DNA from: Myroides marinus | Lineage (GTDB): Bacteria > Bacteroidota > Bacteroidia > Flavobacteriales > Flavobacteriaceae | Direction of reading: 5' to 3' | Length of the DNA stretch: 64,000 nucleotides | Assembly (NCBI RefSeq): GCF_900109075.1 | Contig: NZ_FNYS01000005.1 | Span: 172,712 to 236,711, forward strand | Shown: positions 31,330 to 41,103 of the stretch, piece by piece | Numbering within the stretch: the first letter of the stretch is position 1 | Layout: every line of letters starts with the position of its first letter | Notes under the pieces: generated by a model | Told to the model about the DNA's origin: nothing | The model's input: only the letters and a program-made list of their open reading frames with translations | Database searches by the model: none | Translations under genes and position numbers: made by a program

Positions 31330-34247
31330 GTTTTTTCTAATAACTGAATTGACAACTCTGATACATTAAAACTATATCCTGACTCCTCTTTTCGTAACTC
31401 TGTGATAGGTGTAATACCTGGTAAGTGTCTGTTCTCTTTAATGAAGTCTTCTACTGTTTTTAAATTCTTAAAATTGTAGTCGTATTTTAAATTAGAATAA
31501 CCATCAAAGTATTTCTCAAATACATAATCTGCATAGTAACTATTCGTAGCAGTAATACTACCATTCACTCTCAGCTTTTCATTAGGCACACTAGATGGTT
31601 TATCATACCCTATTCCTACCCAACCTTGTGTATAAATATCTTGCGTATTATTTGTAGCTCCTTGTTTAGTACCTGATATAAACCAAGGTTCTTGTACTAA
31701 TGATGTCAGGTTAATCTCCTCTTCTCCATCTTCACTTTTAAACACTAATACTTTATTGTCTTGATCTATACTTAAGTTAGTCTTAGATTCATATCTCTTA
31801 ACTAAGCTTTTAAGAGGTACTTCAGTAACCTCATCTATTTCGTTATAGTACTTAATCGTTCCTTTTTCTACATCGTAATCTAATTTGGTAACTGTTTCTG
31901 AACCTTTTATTAATTCTGCAATCTTGATTACTTGATTACGAGGATCATCTTTATCTTCTCCGTGATACTTCAGTGTATGTATTTTTTTCTCAACTTCCCC
32001 TTCATAAGTATCTTCTATCACAGTCTCTACTTTATGCTCCATCCAAGTCACAGTTTCATTAGCTTTTACTAACACTGTCATATCAATAACTACTAGATTA
32101 TTCTCTTCATCTGTGTATTTAAACACTGGTGACTCTCCATCTTGTTCATATACTACGTTTCCTTTAGGGGGAGCTGTTGTGATATATTGATTTAATAACT
32201 TCTGTACCTCTTCGTTTTTAATGATTGTCTCAAAGTTACTCTCTACATCTGCTACTACATCGATTACCACTCCTGCCTCACTATTCTTTATCTGATCCTC
32301 ATTGCGGTATTCGTACTTACCTGCTCCTATAGAACTTAATGAAGTTACAGTCTCATTAGCTTTTACTAACACTGCCATATCAATAACTACTAGATTATTC
32401 CCTTCGTCTGTGTATTTAAACACTGGATACTCTCCATCTAGTTCGTATACTACATTCCCCTTTGGTGGAGCTGTTGTGATATACTGATTTAATAACTTCT
32501 GTACTTCTTCGTTTTTAATGATTGTCTCAAAGTTACTCTCTACATCTGCTACTACATCGATAACTACTCCTGCTTCACTATTCTTTACCTGATTCTCGTT
32601 GCGGTACTCGTACTTACCTGCTCCTATAGAACTTAATGAGGTTACAGTCTCATTAGTTTTTACTAACATTGTCAAATCAATAACTACTAAATTATTACCC
32701 TCATCTGTGTATTTAAACACTGGAGACTCTCCATCTAGCTCGTATACTACGTTTCCTTTAGGGGGAGCTGTTGTGATATATTGATTTAATAGCTTCTGTA
32801 CCTCTTCATTCTTAATGATTGTCTCGAAGTTACTTTCTACATCTGCTACTACATCGATAACTACTCCTGCTTCACTATTCTTTACTTGATCCTCATTGCG
32901 GTATTCATACTTACCTGCTCCTATAGCACTTAATAAAGTTACTGTTTCATTAGCTTTTACTAACGCTGACATATCAATAACTACTAGATTATTTCCTGCA
33001 TCTGTGTATTTAAATACTGGTGATTCTCCATCTAGTTCATATACTACGTTTCCTTTTGGTGGATTAGCTTCTATAAATTGATTTAATAGCTTCTGTACCT
33101 CTTCGTTTTTAATGATTGTTTCGAAGTTACTCTCTACATCTGCTACTATATCAATAACTACTCCTGCTTCACTATTCTTTATCTGATCCTCGTTGCGGTA
33201 TTCATACTTACCTGCTCCTATAGCACTTAATGAAGTTACTGTTTCATTAGCTTTTACTAACACTGACATATCAATAACTACTAGATTATTACCCTCATCT
33301 GTGTACTTAAACACTGGAGACTCTCCATCTAGCTCGTATACTACGTTTCCTTTTGGTGGATTAGCTTCTATAAATTGATTTAATAACTTTTGTACTCTAC
33401 TATCATTAATAATATCATCAAAGTACTCTTGTACATCTGCTACCACATCGATAACTACTCCCGCTTCGTTATTCTTTATCTGTGTCTCATTACGATACTC
33501 GTACTCTCCATCTCCACGAGGGGTTAATACAGTAACTGTCTCAAACTCTTTTACAGTACCGTCCATTGGAATTGATACAGCATTATCATTATCATCTGTA
33601 TACTTTAAAGCATAAGACTCTCCATCCTTTACATATACAACGTTACCTTTAGGAGGTGCTACAGCTATATGCTCTCTTAAGATTTGTTTGACCTCTTCGT
33701 TATTAATAATAGTTTCAAAGTTTGCTTGAACATCAGTAACTACATCTATCACATAGGTCTGCTTCTCCTCATTCGTGTACACATAAACACCATCCCCTTT
33801 AGACGATATATCAGTGACTACATCTTCTTTTTGTAACTCTGATAGATCTATAGAGATCTCTTGACCTTTGCTATCTCTTAATACTAAATTCTCATCTTTT
33901 ACCTTTAGAGATTCATTCGTAACAACCTCTCCACTAACGATATCATTAGTAGTAGCAACCTTTATCCATTGATGTTTTAGTTCACTTTTACCCCAAAAGT
34001 AAAACCCAGGTTGAAGCTCTTTATCATTCGTATTAAATACTAACAATCCTTCTTTAGGATTTCCACCATTAATAGTTTTGGTATCATCTATATTCTTTAA
34101 TTCTACTTTCGGGATTAAGATTCCTTTATTAGAAAATTGGATATCTAAGGCAGCAGAGGCATCAGGATACTTAGTTCCTATTCCTACCTGAGCATAACTC
34201 ATAGATCCCCAAATAAGTAAAACAATTGGTAACAACTTTTTTTTCAT
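31326..34247 (-). CDS. Repeat surface protein, 3' end removed by the IS4 element
   Basis: A signal peptide (ends MSYAQ) and the flavobacterial head QFSNKGILIPKVELKNI are followed by ~99-residue repeats: one divergent, one intermediate and four nearly identical. Each holds KYEYRNEDQ, GVVIDVVADVESNFETII and PPKGNVVYELDGESPVFKYT. The C-terminal part (VNGSITATNSYYADYVFEKY ... RHLPGITPITEL) is the end domain seen in many flavobacterial fibre-like proteins. The present frame ends after LLEKT in a stop formed by the IS end; the original protein was 1028 residues and had a coiled-coil tail. The truncated 973-residue product may still be made. An adhesin or surface-fibre role is inference. Confidence 0.85.
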   Translation of the reverse strand: MKKKLLPIVLLIWGSMSYAQVGIGTKYPDASAALDIQFSNKGILIPKVELKNIDDTKTINGGNPKEGLLVFNTNDKELQPGFYFWGKSELKHQWIKVATTNDIVSGEVVTNESLKVKDENLVLRDSKGQEISIDLSELQKEDVVTDISSKGDGVYVYTNEEKQTYVIDVVTDVQANFETIINNEEVKQILREHIAVAPPKGNVVYVKDGESYALKYTDDNDNAVSIPMDGTVKEFETVTVLTPRGDGEYEYRNETQIKNNEAGVVIDVVADVQEYFDDIINDSRVQKLLNQFIEANPPKGNVVYELDGESPVFKYTDEGNNLVVIDMSVLVKANETVTSLSAIGAGKYEYRNEDQIKNSEAGVVIDIVADVESNFETIIKNEEVQKLLNQFIEANPPKGNVVYELDGESPVFKYTDAGNNLVVIDMSALVKANETVTLLSAIGAGKYEYRNEDQVKNSEAGVVIDVVADVESNFETIIKNEEVQKLLNQYITTAPPKGNVVYELDGESPVFKYTDEGNNLVVIDLTMLVKTNETVTSLSSIGAGKYEYRNENQVKNSEAGVVIDVVADVESNFETIIKNEEVQKLLNQYITTAPPKGNVVYELDGEYPVFKYTDEGNNLVVIDMAVLVKANETVTSLSSIGAGKYEYRNEDQIKNSEAGVVIDVVADVESNFETIIKNEEVQKLLNQYITTAPPKGNVVYEQDGESPVFKYTDEENNLVVIDMTVLVKANETVTWMEHKVETVIEDTYEGEVEKKIHTLKYHGEDKDDPRNQVIKIAELIKGSETVTKLDYDVEKGTIKYYNEIDEVTEVPLKSLVKRYESKTNLSIDQDNKVLVFKSEDGEEEINLTSLVQEPWFISGTKQGATNNTQDIYTQGWVGIGYDKPSSVPNEKLRVNGSITATNSYYADYVFEKYFDGYSNLKYDYNFKNLKTVEDFIKENRHLPGITPITELRKEESGYSFNVSELSIQLLEKT
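31330..31338. repeat. Target-site duplication, right copy
   Basis: GTTTTTTCT, identical to 30105-30113. It encodes part of LLEKT in the disrupted gene. Confidence 0.85.
32067..33551 (-). repeat. Five tandem 297-bp coding repeats
   Basis: Unit borders at 32067, 32364, 32661, 32958, 33255 and 33551, set at the Lys codon of K(A/T)NETVT. The four units 32067-33254 encode nearly identical 99-residue blocks; the unit 33255-33551 is more divergent. Such units can change number by recombination. They produce ghost reading frames on the plus strand at the same period. Confidence 0.9.
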
Positions 34248-34792
34248 ACTATATAATATTATACAATACTATACTCAAGTAAATAAAAGCTACTTTATTA
34301 GCTATAGTATTGATTTAATAATAACTCACTTTTTAAAAGAAAAACGTATAATTTTTCTCACAATTTGTCAATTTTCAAAAATCAGACCAAAAACAAAACA
34401 AAGGCCAATCTGCGAGCTATAACATACAACATTATATTTAAAAACGAAACAACAACAATACACAATGAAAACAAAAAAACAAAATAAACAGAATATTAAA
34501 ACAAAATATTGATTAAAATAATCATATTTATCAATCTTTAAAAAAACAAATATTAGTATCAAAAAGCCCTCAAAAAACCTTTTTTACCTTATTTTTATCT
34601 AGTAAGTAAGTGACTACATTTATCAAACTTTAAAACAAATAAATCACATTATGCGTACTTTTTAGCTTTCAGATCAATATAAGAGAGAATCACGGATTAA
34701 AATCGATCACTCTGCTTCATACTATTTGTTTTATCCTTGTTGAGGTTTACATCATATTTAGATGTATATAGCATTTAGGTGACTGCGTTGTA

Positions 34793-34825
34793 AGTCCGTT
34801 ATGAGTCCGTAGTGAGTCCGTTATT
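34793..34825. repeat. Three 11-bp tandem units, AGTCCGTTATG type
   Basis: AGTCCGTTATG (34793), AGTCCGTAGTG (34804) and AGTCCGTTATT (34815) follow each other without gaps. A related motif lies at 53538-53570 on the opposite strand. Confidence 0.8.
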
Positions 34826-34850
34826 TTAAATAAAACAACGGACTCACTAC
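34809..34850. repeat. 14-bp perfect inverted repeat joined to the 11-bp units
   Basis: GTAGTGAGTCCGTT (34809-34822) pairs with AACGGACTCACTAC (34837-34850) with a 14-bp spacer. The right arm therefore holds an inverted copy of the 11-bp unit. No T-run follows. Confidence 0.75.
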
Positions 34851-35212
34851 ACACAGATTACTTAGTCATACCACAGTAATACCAACCATTTATAAGACTA
34901 TGCATTATCAATTGTAAAACACAATCGCTTTATTATTACTAATAAATACACATTATTACTCTGAATATACTTTTGAAAGCATTTATATTTTCAACTTTCT
35001 CTCTTCAACCTAAGAATATTTGTCATATTTCTCCGTTTTTTAAAACTAAAATAACACAAGAGAATCTCACTAATAAACTCAACTATTTGATAACAAATAC
35101 AGTATATCAAATTATAATTCTATATTTTTTTAACAACTTAGAGTTTTAATGTGTCTGATTTTTCCTTATATTTAATCAACAGTTTTTAGATATAAAAAGT
35201 TGCGAATTATAT

Positions 35213-37429
35213 ATGACAGAGGAAGAAATAGAATTAGAAAACAAAGCAATAGCCAAAGAGTATAAAGAACTTCTTAAGATTAGTTATCAAACCTTATCTG
35301 AGGATGATAAAAAACTAATCCGAAAAGCATTCGATGTGGCTGTTGAAGCACATAAAGATCAAAGAAGAAAATCTGGAGAAGCTTATATTTTCCACCCTAT
35401 CGCTGTGGCTAAAATCGTGGCATCTGAGATAGGATTAGGAGCTACTTCTATTGCAGCGGCTTTAATGCACGATGTGGTAGAAGATACTGATATTACTGTA
35501 GAGCAAATCGAAGAGTGGTTTAACCCTAAAATAGCCAAAATCGTAGAAGGATTAACGAAAATGGCTATGCTAGAACCAGACCCGCATATCTCAATGCAAG
35601 CGGAGAACTACCGTAAGATGCTACTTACGTTAAATGACGATGTACGCGTTATCTTGATCAAAATAGCCGATCGTCTACACAATATGCAGACGATGGAAAG
35701 CATGGTAGACTATAAGCAAGCTAAAATAGCGTCTGAGACTTTATATATCTACGCGCCGTTAGCACACCGTCTAGGTTTGTTTAATATTAAAACTAAGCTA
35801 GAAGATTTAGGATTAAAGTACACTGAACCTCGTATTTACCAAGACATTCTGAATAGAATGAAAGAGAGTAAAGAAGAACAAGATCAGTATATCCAAACAG
35901 TAAGTGAAATCTTAAAAAAATCATTAGATGAGGAGCAAGTAGAATATTCGATGAAGGGTAGACCTAAGTCTATATATTCTATTCGTCGTAAGATGAAAGC
36001 TCAGAATGTTACTTTTGACGAAGTTTATGACAAGTTTGCGCTGCGTATTATCTATAAGTCTACTCCACATGACGAGAAGTTTATCGCGTGGAAGATATAC
36101 TCTATCGTGACTGATCACTTCCGTCCTAGCCCGAATAGACTTAGAGACTGGATCTCGGCTCCTAAATCTACAGGGTATGAAGCACTACACATCACTGTGA
36201 TGGGGCCAAAAGGTAGATGGATAGAAATCCAAATCAGAAGTGAGCGTATGGATGAGATAGCTGAAAAAGGATATGCTGCTCACTATAAGTATAAACAAGG
36301 AATAACAGAAGAAAACAGTTTAGACAAATGGCTTAATCAACTAAAAGAGGCTCTAGAAAATGCAGAGACTGATGCAGTGGATTTCGTAGAAGACTTTAAA
36401 CTGAGTCTATATGCTAAAGAAATATACATATTCACACCTAAGGGAGAGATTAAATCACTTCCTAAAGGAGCTACAGCTTTAGACTTTGCTTTCTCTATTC
36501 ACTCTGAAGTAGGACTGCGTACGCGCGGCACTCGTGTCAATGGTAGATTAGTACCTCTAAATCATGTATTAGCTAGCGGAGATCAAGTAGAAGTAATTAC
36601 CTCTGAGAACAAAAAGCCTAGTGCGAGTTGGTTAGAATATGTAACAACTACTAGAGCGAAGAACAAGATTAAAAGTTCTTTAAATGAAGATACTAAGCGC
36701 ATCGCTGAGGATGGTAAAGAACAACTTATCCGTAAACTTAGACATCTAAAGATTTCTTTAGACGAAAAGGTGGTAAACGAAATGGTATCTTACTTTAAGC
36801 TTAAGACTAGTCAAGATTTATTCTACCGTATTGGTGCTGGAGAAATAGATAACGTACAGCTAAAAGAATACGCTTCGAATAGAAATAACTCTCTGTTTAG
36901 CTTCTTTAAGAAAACAATCAAAAGAGCTCCTTCTATTCCAGCTATGACTGATACATCATCTACTAAAACAGGTGATTTACTAGTATTCGGTAAAGACAAA
37001 GAAAAGCTAGACTATAAACTAGCTACGTGCTGTAACCCTATTCCTGGTGATGACGCTTTTGGTTTTGTAACTATTAATGAGGGTATTAAAGTACACAAAA
37101 CTGACTGTCCTAATGCTATCAGTATGCGTTCGAACTATGCTTATAGAATTATGCCTGCTTATTGGGTAGATTCTAAAGAGGCTATGAACTTCGAAGCTAC
37201 GATAAACATCACAGGTTTGGATTCTGCTGGATTAACAACGGACATAACGCGAATAATTATAGATAGTAAAGTTATCAATATCAGAAGTATCTCACTAAGT
37301 GAGGATGCAGGTATATTTAAAGGGTCTATTACAGTTATCGTTCCTAATAATGATGTACTTAAAAAAATGATGACGAACCTTAAGAAAATAGAGGGAATAG
37401 AAAAGGTAACGAGAGTGAACCCTTCATAA
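35213..37429 (+). CDS. rel: Bifunctional (p)ppGpp synthetase/hydrolase
   Basis: A 738-residue long RelA/SpoT homologue. The N-terminal HD hydrolase domain has HPIAVAKIVA and HDVVEDT (86-92). The synthetase domain follows (GRPKSIYSIRRKM, YEALHITVMGP). It carries RLRDWI where bifunctional enzymes have the RxKD motif rather than the ExDD motif of pure synthetases. Then come TGS (IYIFTPKGEIKSLPKGATAL), a zinc-finger-like segment with CCNPIPGDDAFGF, and a C-terminal ACT domain. It makes and degrades the stringent-response alarmone and is probably the only long member. A fur-like gene and purA follow. Confidence 0.95.
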   Translation: MTEEEIELENKAIAKEYKELLKISYQTLSEDDKKLIRKAFDVAVEAHKDQRRKSGEAYIFHPIAVAKIVASEIGLGATSIAAALMHDVVEDTDITVEQIEEWFNPKIAKIVEGLTKMAMLEPDPHISMQAENYRKMLLTLNDDVRVILIKIADRLHNMQTMESMVDYKQAKIASETLYIYAPLAHRLGLFNIKTKLEDLGLKYTEPRIYQDILNRMKESKEEQDQYIQTVSEILKKSLDEEQVEYSMKGRPKSIYSIRRKMKAQNVTFDEVYDKFALRIIYKSTPHDEKFIAWKIYSIVTDHFRPSPNRLRDWISAPKSTGYEALHITVMGPKGRWIEIQIRSERMDEIAEKGYAAHYKYKQGITEENSLDKWLNQLKEALENAETDAVDFVEDFKLSLYAKEIYIFTPKGEIKSLPKGATALDFAFSIHSEVGLRTRGTRVNGRLVPLNHVLASGDQVEVITSENKKPSASWLEYVTTTRAKNKIKSSLNEDTKRIAEDGKEQLIRKLRHLKISLDEKVVNEMVSYFKLKTSQDLFYRIGAGEIDNVQLKEYASNRNNSLFSFFKKTIKRAPSIPAMTDTSSTKTGDLLVFGKDKEKLDYKLATCCNPIPGDDAFGFVTINEGIKVHKTDCPNAISMRSNYAYRIMPAYWVDSKEAMNFEATINITGLDSAGLTTDITRIIIDSKVINIRSISLSEDAGIFKGSITVIVPNNDVLKKMMTNLKKIEGIEKVTRVNPS

Positions 37430-37498
37430 AATAATGATAATTTATAGCATTATAGGATAAGCTTATTCTAATTCTTTCAATTCAAAAGAAAATAGCTC

Positions 37499-37506
37499 TA
37501 TATTTG
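37499..37506 (+). promoter_or_regulatory. -7 box of the fur-like gene
   Basis: TATATTTG, an exact TAnnTTTG, 20 bp before the chosen ATG at 37527. Confidence 0.5.
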
Positions 37507-37526
37507 CAACTAAGATATTTTTGAAT

Positions 37527-37997
37527 ATGGGAAGTGAAAAAAATCAAGAAATCGTAAAAAATGTGTTTACTAAGTTCCTAGAAGAAAGAGGACACCGTAA
37601 AACACCAGAAAGATATGCTATTCTTCAAGAGATATATGATAGCGAAGAGCACTTTGACATTGAGTCTCTTTATATTAAGATGAAGAATAAGAACTACCGA
37701 GTGAGTAGAGCAACTCTATACAACACTATCGAAATCCTTCTAGAATGTGGATTAGTTCGTAGACATCAATTCGGACAAAATCAAGCACATTATGAGAAGT
37801 CTTACTTCGATAAACAACACGACCACATTATCCTTACGGATACTGGAGAAGTGATAGAGTTCTGTGATCCTCGTATCCAAACAATTAAAAAGACAATTGA
37901 AGAAATCTTTAATATAGATATCCACAACCATTCACTTTATTTCTATGGAAGTAGAAAAACTAATGAAGCTGAAGAAACTGTGGAAAACAACAACTAA
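37527..37997 (+). CDS. Fur-family metalloregulator
   Basis: About 156 residues from the ATG at 37527; a TTG two codons upstream is less likely. The N-terminal winged helix ([39 protein letters not shown]) is Fur-like. The dimer part holds [20 protein letters not shown], with the HDH metal-binding motif. The CxxC structural zinc pairs of PerR and Zur are absent, and a single Cys occurs in EFCDPR. Iron-dependent repression is the default expectation. The gene lies 27 bp before purA. Confidence 0.88.
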   Translation: MGSEKNQEIVKNVFTKFLEERGHRKTPERYAILQEIYDSEEHFDIESLYIKMKNKNYRVSRATLYNTIEILLECGLVRRHQFGQNQAHYEKSYFDKQHDHIILTDTGEVIEFCDPRIQTIKKTIEEIFNIDIHNHSLYFYGSRKTNEAEETVENNN

Positions 37998-38024
37998 ATT
38001 TCAAACTTTTTAACAACACAAACA

Positions 38025-39296
38025 ATGACAGTAGACTTACTACTAGGCTTGCAATGGGGCGATGAAGGAAAAGGTAAAATCGTAGATGTACTAACTTCTA
38101 AATATGACATCATTGCTCGTTTTCAAGGAGGACCAAACGCAGGACACACATTAGAATTTGACGGGATTAAACATGTACTACGCACTATCCCTTCTGGAAT
38201 TTTCCATAAAAATTCTATTAACATCATCGGAAACGGTGTAGTTATCGATCCTGTTGTTTTCATCAAAGAGCTTGAAGGATTAGAGAAGTTCAACATCGAC
38301 ATTTACACTAGATTATTAATTTCTAGAAAAGCTCACTTAATCTTACCTACTCACCGCTTACTAGATGCAGCTTCTGAAGCAGCTAAAGGAAAAGCTAAGA
38401 TTGGTTCTACACTTAAAGGTATTGGCCCAACTTATATGGACAAAACTGGTAGAAACGGTGTTAGAGTTGGAGATATCGAGCTTGCAGATTTTAAAGAGCG
38501 TTACCGCGCTTTAGCTGATAAGCACGAAGCTATGATTAAGTTTCACGATGTAGAGTTGCAATACAACTTAGCTGAATTAGAAGAGGAGTTCTTCACAGCT
38601 GTAGAGCAATTAAAAAAACTAACATTCATTGATAGTGAAAACTACATCCACACAGCTTTAAGAGAAGGAAAATCTATTCTAGCTGAAGGAGCTCAAGGGT
38701 CATTATTAGACGTTGATTTTGGAACATATCCATTCGTTACTTCATCTACTACTACGGCAGCAGGTGCATGTACTGGATTAGGAGTTGCTCCTAATAAAGT
38801 TAAAAACGTATTCGGTATATTTAAAGCTTATACTACACGTGTAGGTAGTGGACCATTCCCTACTGAATTACATGACGAAATAGGTGCTACTATGGCAAAC
38901 GTTGGTCGTGAATTTGGTTCTGTAACAGGTCGTGCTAGACGTTGTGGATGGTTAGACTTAGTAGCTCTTAAATATGCAGTAGATGTTAATGGTGTAACAG
39001 AACTTTATATGATGAAAGCTGATGTATTATCAGGTTTTGACACATTACAAGTTTGTACTAAATACCAATATAAGGGACAAGAGATAACTCACTTGCCTTA
39101 TAACATCGAACCAGAAAACGTAGAACCTATCTATGTAGAGAAAAAAGGATGGAAAGCTGATCTAACAGGTTTAACTGAATATGATCAACTACCTATAGAA
39201 CTTAAGGAATACATCTCATTCATCGAAGAAGAAGTAGGAGTTCCTGTAAAAATTGTTTCTGTAGGTCCTGATAGAACACAGACTATCGTAAAATAA
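38025..39296 (+). CDS. purA: Adenylosuccinate synthetase
   Basis: A 423-residue enzyme joining IMP and aspartate with GTP to form adenylosuccinate, the first committed step to AMP. The family signatures QWGDEGKGKIVD (10-21), the FQGGPNAGHT block, GPTYMDKTGRNGVRVGD and the C-terminal GDR/SVGPDRTQTI are all present. Length is standard. It is preceded by a fur-like gene and closed by a perfect terminator at 39303. Confidence 0.98.
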   Translation: MTVDLLLGLQWGDEGKGKIVDVLTSKYDIIARFQGGPNAGHTLEFDGIKHVLRTIPSGIFHKNSINIIGNGVVIDPVVFIKELEGLEKFNIDIYTRLLISRKAHLILPTHRLLDAASEAAKGKAKIGSTLKGIGPTYMDKTGRNGVRVGDIELADFKERYRALADKHEAMIKFHDVELQYNLAELEEEFFTAVEQLKKLTFIDSENYIHTALREGKSILAEGAQGSLLDVDFGTYPFVTSSTTTAAGACTGLGVAPNKVKNVFGIFKAYTTRVGSGPFPTELHDEIGATMANVGREFGSVTGRARRCGWLDLVALKYAVDVNGVTELYMMKADVLSGFDTLQVCTKYQYKGQEITHLPYNIEPENVEPIYVEKKGWKADLTGLTEYDQLPIELKEYISFIEEEVGVPVKIVSVGPDRTQTIVK

Positions 39297-39302
39297 CATA
39301 TT

Positions 39303-39331
39303 AAAACACTTCTTCGGAAGTGTTTTTTTTT
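39303..39331 (+). terminator. Terminator of purA
   Basis: AAAACACTTC (39303-39312), a TTCG tetraloop, GAAGTGTTTT (39317-39326), then more T. Confidence 0.92.
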
Positions 39332-39373
39332 GCTTATTTCTCAAGTGTTTATAAATTATTCTTAACTAAAATC

Positions 39374-39400
39374 TTTGTACGTATTTTTTACTTAAATTTG
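39374..39400 (+). promoter_or_regulatory. Promoter-like elements of the OstA-like gene
   Basis: TAAATTTG (39393-39400) matches the -7 box. TTTG at 39374-39377 is a possible -33, but the spacer of 15 bp is short. The box lies 16 bp before the TTG start, so the 5' leader would be under ~12 nt. Confidence 0.4.
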
Positions 39401-39416
39401 AAAAAAATATAGTGAC

Positions 39417-41099
39417 TTGAGAACAATACCGTATTATTTACTATTTATACTATTTGCCCTACTAAGTTTTAGTCAAAACAAAAAAAAAATCATCATACAT
39501 CACGCAGATTATTCTGATATAAATCACGAGCTATTACCTGATGCTGTAATACTTACTGGAGAAATATCAGCTGAACACGATGGAATGACGATGACGTGTA
39601 ATAAAGCTTATTTCTTCGAAAAGGAGAACTACCTTAAACTTTTTGGTAATGTACAGATTGTACAAGGTGATACACTTACTCTAAACAGTAAGTATGCTGA
39701 ATACAATGGTACTAATGGATTTGCCTATGCACAAGGTGATGTTGTGATGACTTCTCCTGATTCTTCATTAGAAACTGATACTCTTAAATTCGATAGATTT
39801 AAGAATCTTGTTTTCTATGATACGCATGCTGTTATTCATAACAAAGGTAATGTACTAGAGAGCCAAAAAGGAAGATACTACACTGCTGAGAAAAAGTTTC
39901 AATTCTTTACAGCGGTTAAAGTTACTTCTGAAAAAGGAACTGTAATCAAATCAAACCACTTGGACTTCTACGAAGTGCCACAGCATTCTTATGTATTTGG
40001 ACCTTCTACAATAACGAATAAAGAAGACTATATCTACACAGAGAATGGATTCTACGATGTAAAGAAAGACTTAGGTAAAATGGTCAAAAACTCTTACATC
40101 TGGTATGATAAACGAAAAATAGAAGGTGACTCAATCTACTACTCTAAAGCGAAAGACTTTGCTTCGGCTACGAATAATGTGAGAATTACTGATACTATTA
40201 ATAAAAGTAAAATCACAGGGCACTATGCTGAGATGTATAAAGCTAAGGACTCTACATTTGTAACTAAAAAAGCTCTTGTAAGTATGAAGTCTCAAGAAGG
40301 AGATTCTGTATACATGCACGCTCCACGTATCTTACTAACTGGTAAGGATAAAGAAAGAGTAATTAGAGCTTATCACGATGCTCGTATCTTAAGGGATAGT
40401 ATGAGTGGTAAAGCTGACTCTATCCACTGGAGTGAAAAAGCGGGTCTTACTCAGATGATAGGTAAACCTGTGTTATGGAATGGAGATAGCCAGTTAACTG
40501 GACGTTTTATCCACTTAATAAGTGATTCTGCTACACAAAAAATGGATTCACTAAAAGTATTAGAGGATGCTTTCATTATCCAAAAAGACACTATTGGTGA
40601 TGGGTTTGACCAAATGAAAGGAGTTAATCTATATGGTAAATTCAAGGAAAATAAACTGCATGAACTAGACTTAGTTAAGAATGCAGAAATCATCTATCAT
40701 ATGTATAATGATAAGAATGAATTAGTAGGAATAGATAAAGGTATCTGTAGTCATATAAACGTACTATTCGAAGATGGTAAGATTACTACTGCGACTAAAT
40801 ACGTTAGCCCTGAAAGTGAATTACTACCTGATGCACTATTACCTAAAAACGCACGTCAATTAAGAGGATTCTCCTACAGGATAGAAGAACGAATAAATAC
40901 ATTGGCAGATATCTTCACAAATGAAGAACTAGAAAAAGAGAAAAATGGTGAACAAGCGAGAGATAAAATGAAAGAAGGTCATAGCAAACCTATCAATGTT
41001 CAACCTGAAACAATAAAGGCTACTCCTGGCCTATCTAAACAATTAAAGGAGAAGAAAAAACAAACTCAAAACAATACGTCTAACAAAGGCAAAAAGTAG
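39417..41099 (+). CDS. OstA/LptA-like lipopolysaccharide transport protein
   Basis: A 560-residue periplasmic protein. The chosen start is a TTG at 39417, because it directly heads a signal peptide (RTIPYYLLFILFALLSFSQ) and no upstream ATG or GTG is in frame. The mature part has OstA (LptA/LptD N) beta-jellyroll repeats (TMTCNKAYFFEKENYLKLFG, DTLTLNSKYAEYNGTNGFA). The LptA fold bridges LPS from the inner to the outer membrane. The last ~60 residues are Lys/Gln-rich and disordered. It overlaps no neighbour; an aminotransferase gene follows by 4 bp. Confidence 0.85.
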   Translation: MRTIPYYLLFILFALLSFSQNKKKIIIHHADYSDINHELLPDAVILTGEISAEHDGMTMTCNKAYFFEKENYLKLFGNVQIVQGDTLTLNSKYAEYNGTNGFAYAQGDVVMTSPDSSLETDTLKFDRFKNLVFYDTHAVIHNKGNVLESQKGRYYTAEKKFQFFTAVKVTSEKGTVIKSNHLDFYEVPQHSYVFGPSTITNKEDYIYTENGFYDVKKDLGKMVKNSYIWYDKRKIEGDSIYYSKAKDFASATNNVRITDTINKSKITGHYAEMYKAKDSTFVTKKALVSMKSQEGDSVYMHAPRILLTGKDKERVIRAYHDARILRDSMSGKADSIHWSEKAGLTQMIGKPVLWNGDSQLTGRFIHLISDSATQKMDSLKVLEDAFIIQKDTIGDGFDQMKGVNLYGKFKENKLHELDLVKNAEIIYHMYNDKNELVGIDKGICSHINVLFEDGKITTATKYVSPESELLPDALLPKNARQLRGFSYRIEERINTLADIFTNEELEKEKNGEQARDKMKEGHSKPINVQPETIKATPGLSKQLKEKKKQTQNNTSNKGKK

Positions 41100-41103
41100 T
41101 GTA

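Larger units (their letters stand above)
34248..35212. other. 965-bp intergenic region between the surface-protein gene and rel
   Basis: No credible gene. 34366-34560 is strongly A/C-rich on the plus strand, which makes a ghost frame of Phe/Val/Cys on the other strand. The only clear structures are the 11-bp-period repeat at 34793-34825 and the hairpin with it. It must contain promoters of both divergent neighbours, but I find no full TAnnTTTG box with -33. Confidence 0.6.

Noticed and set aside
32302..33378. Four 61-codon plus-strand frames at a 297-bp period
   Set aside because: They are antisense shadows of the 99-residue coding repeats on the minus strand; same period and no start context.
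32067..33551. Regularly spaced repeats considered as a CRISPR array
   Set aside because: Units are 297 bp, contiguous and in frame with a surface protein; no short repeats with unique spacers.
34368..34562. 64-codon minus-strand frame rich in Phe, Val and Cys
   Set aside because: It follows from an A/C-rich stretch on the other strand; no protein-like composition, promoter or neighbour.
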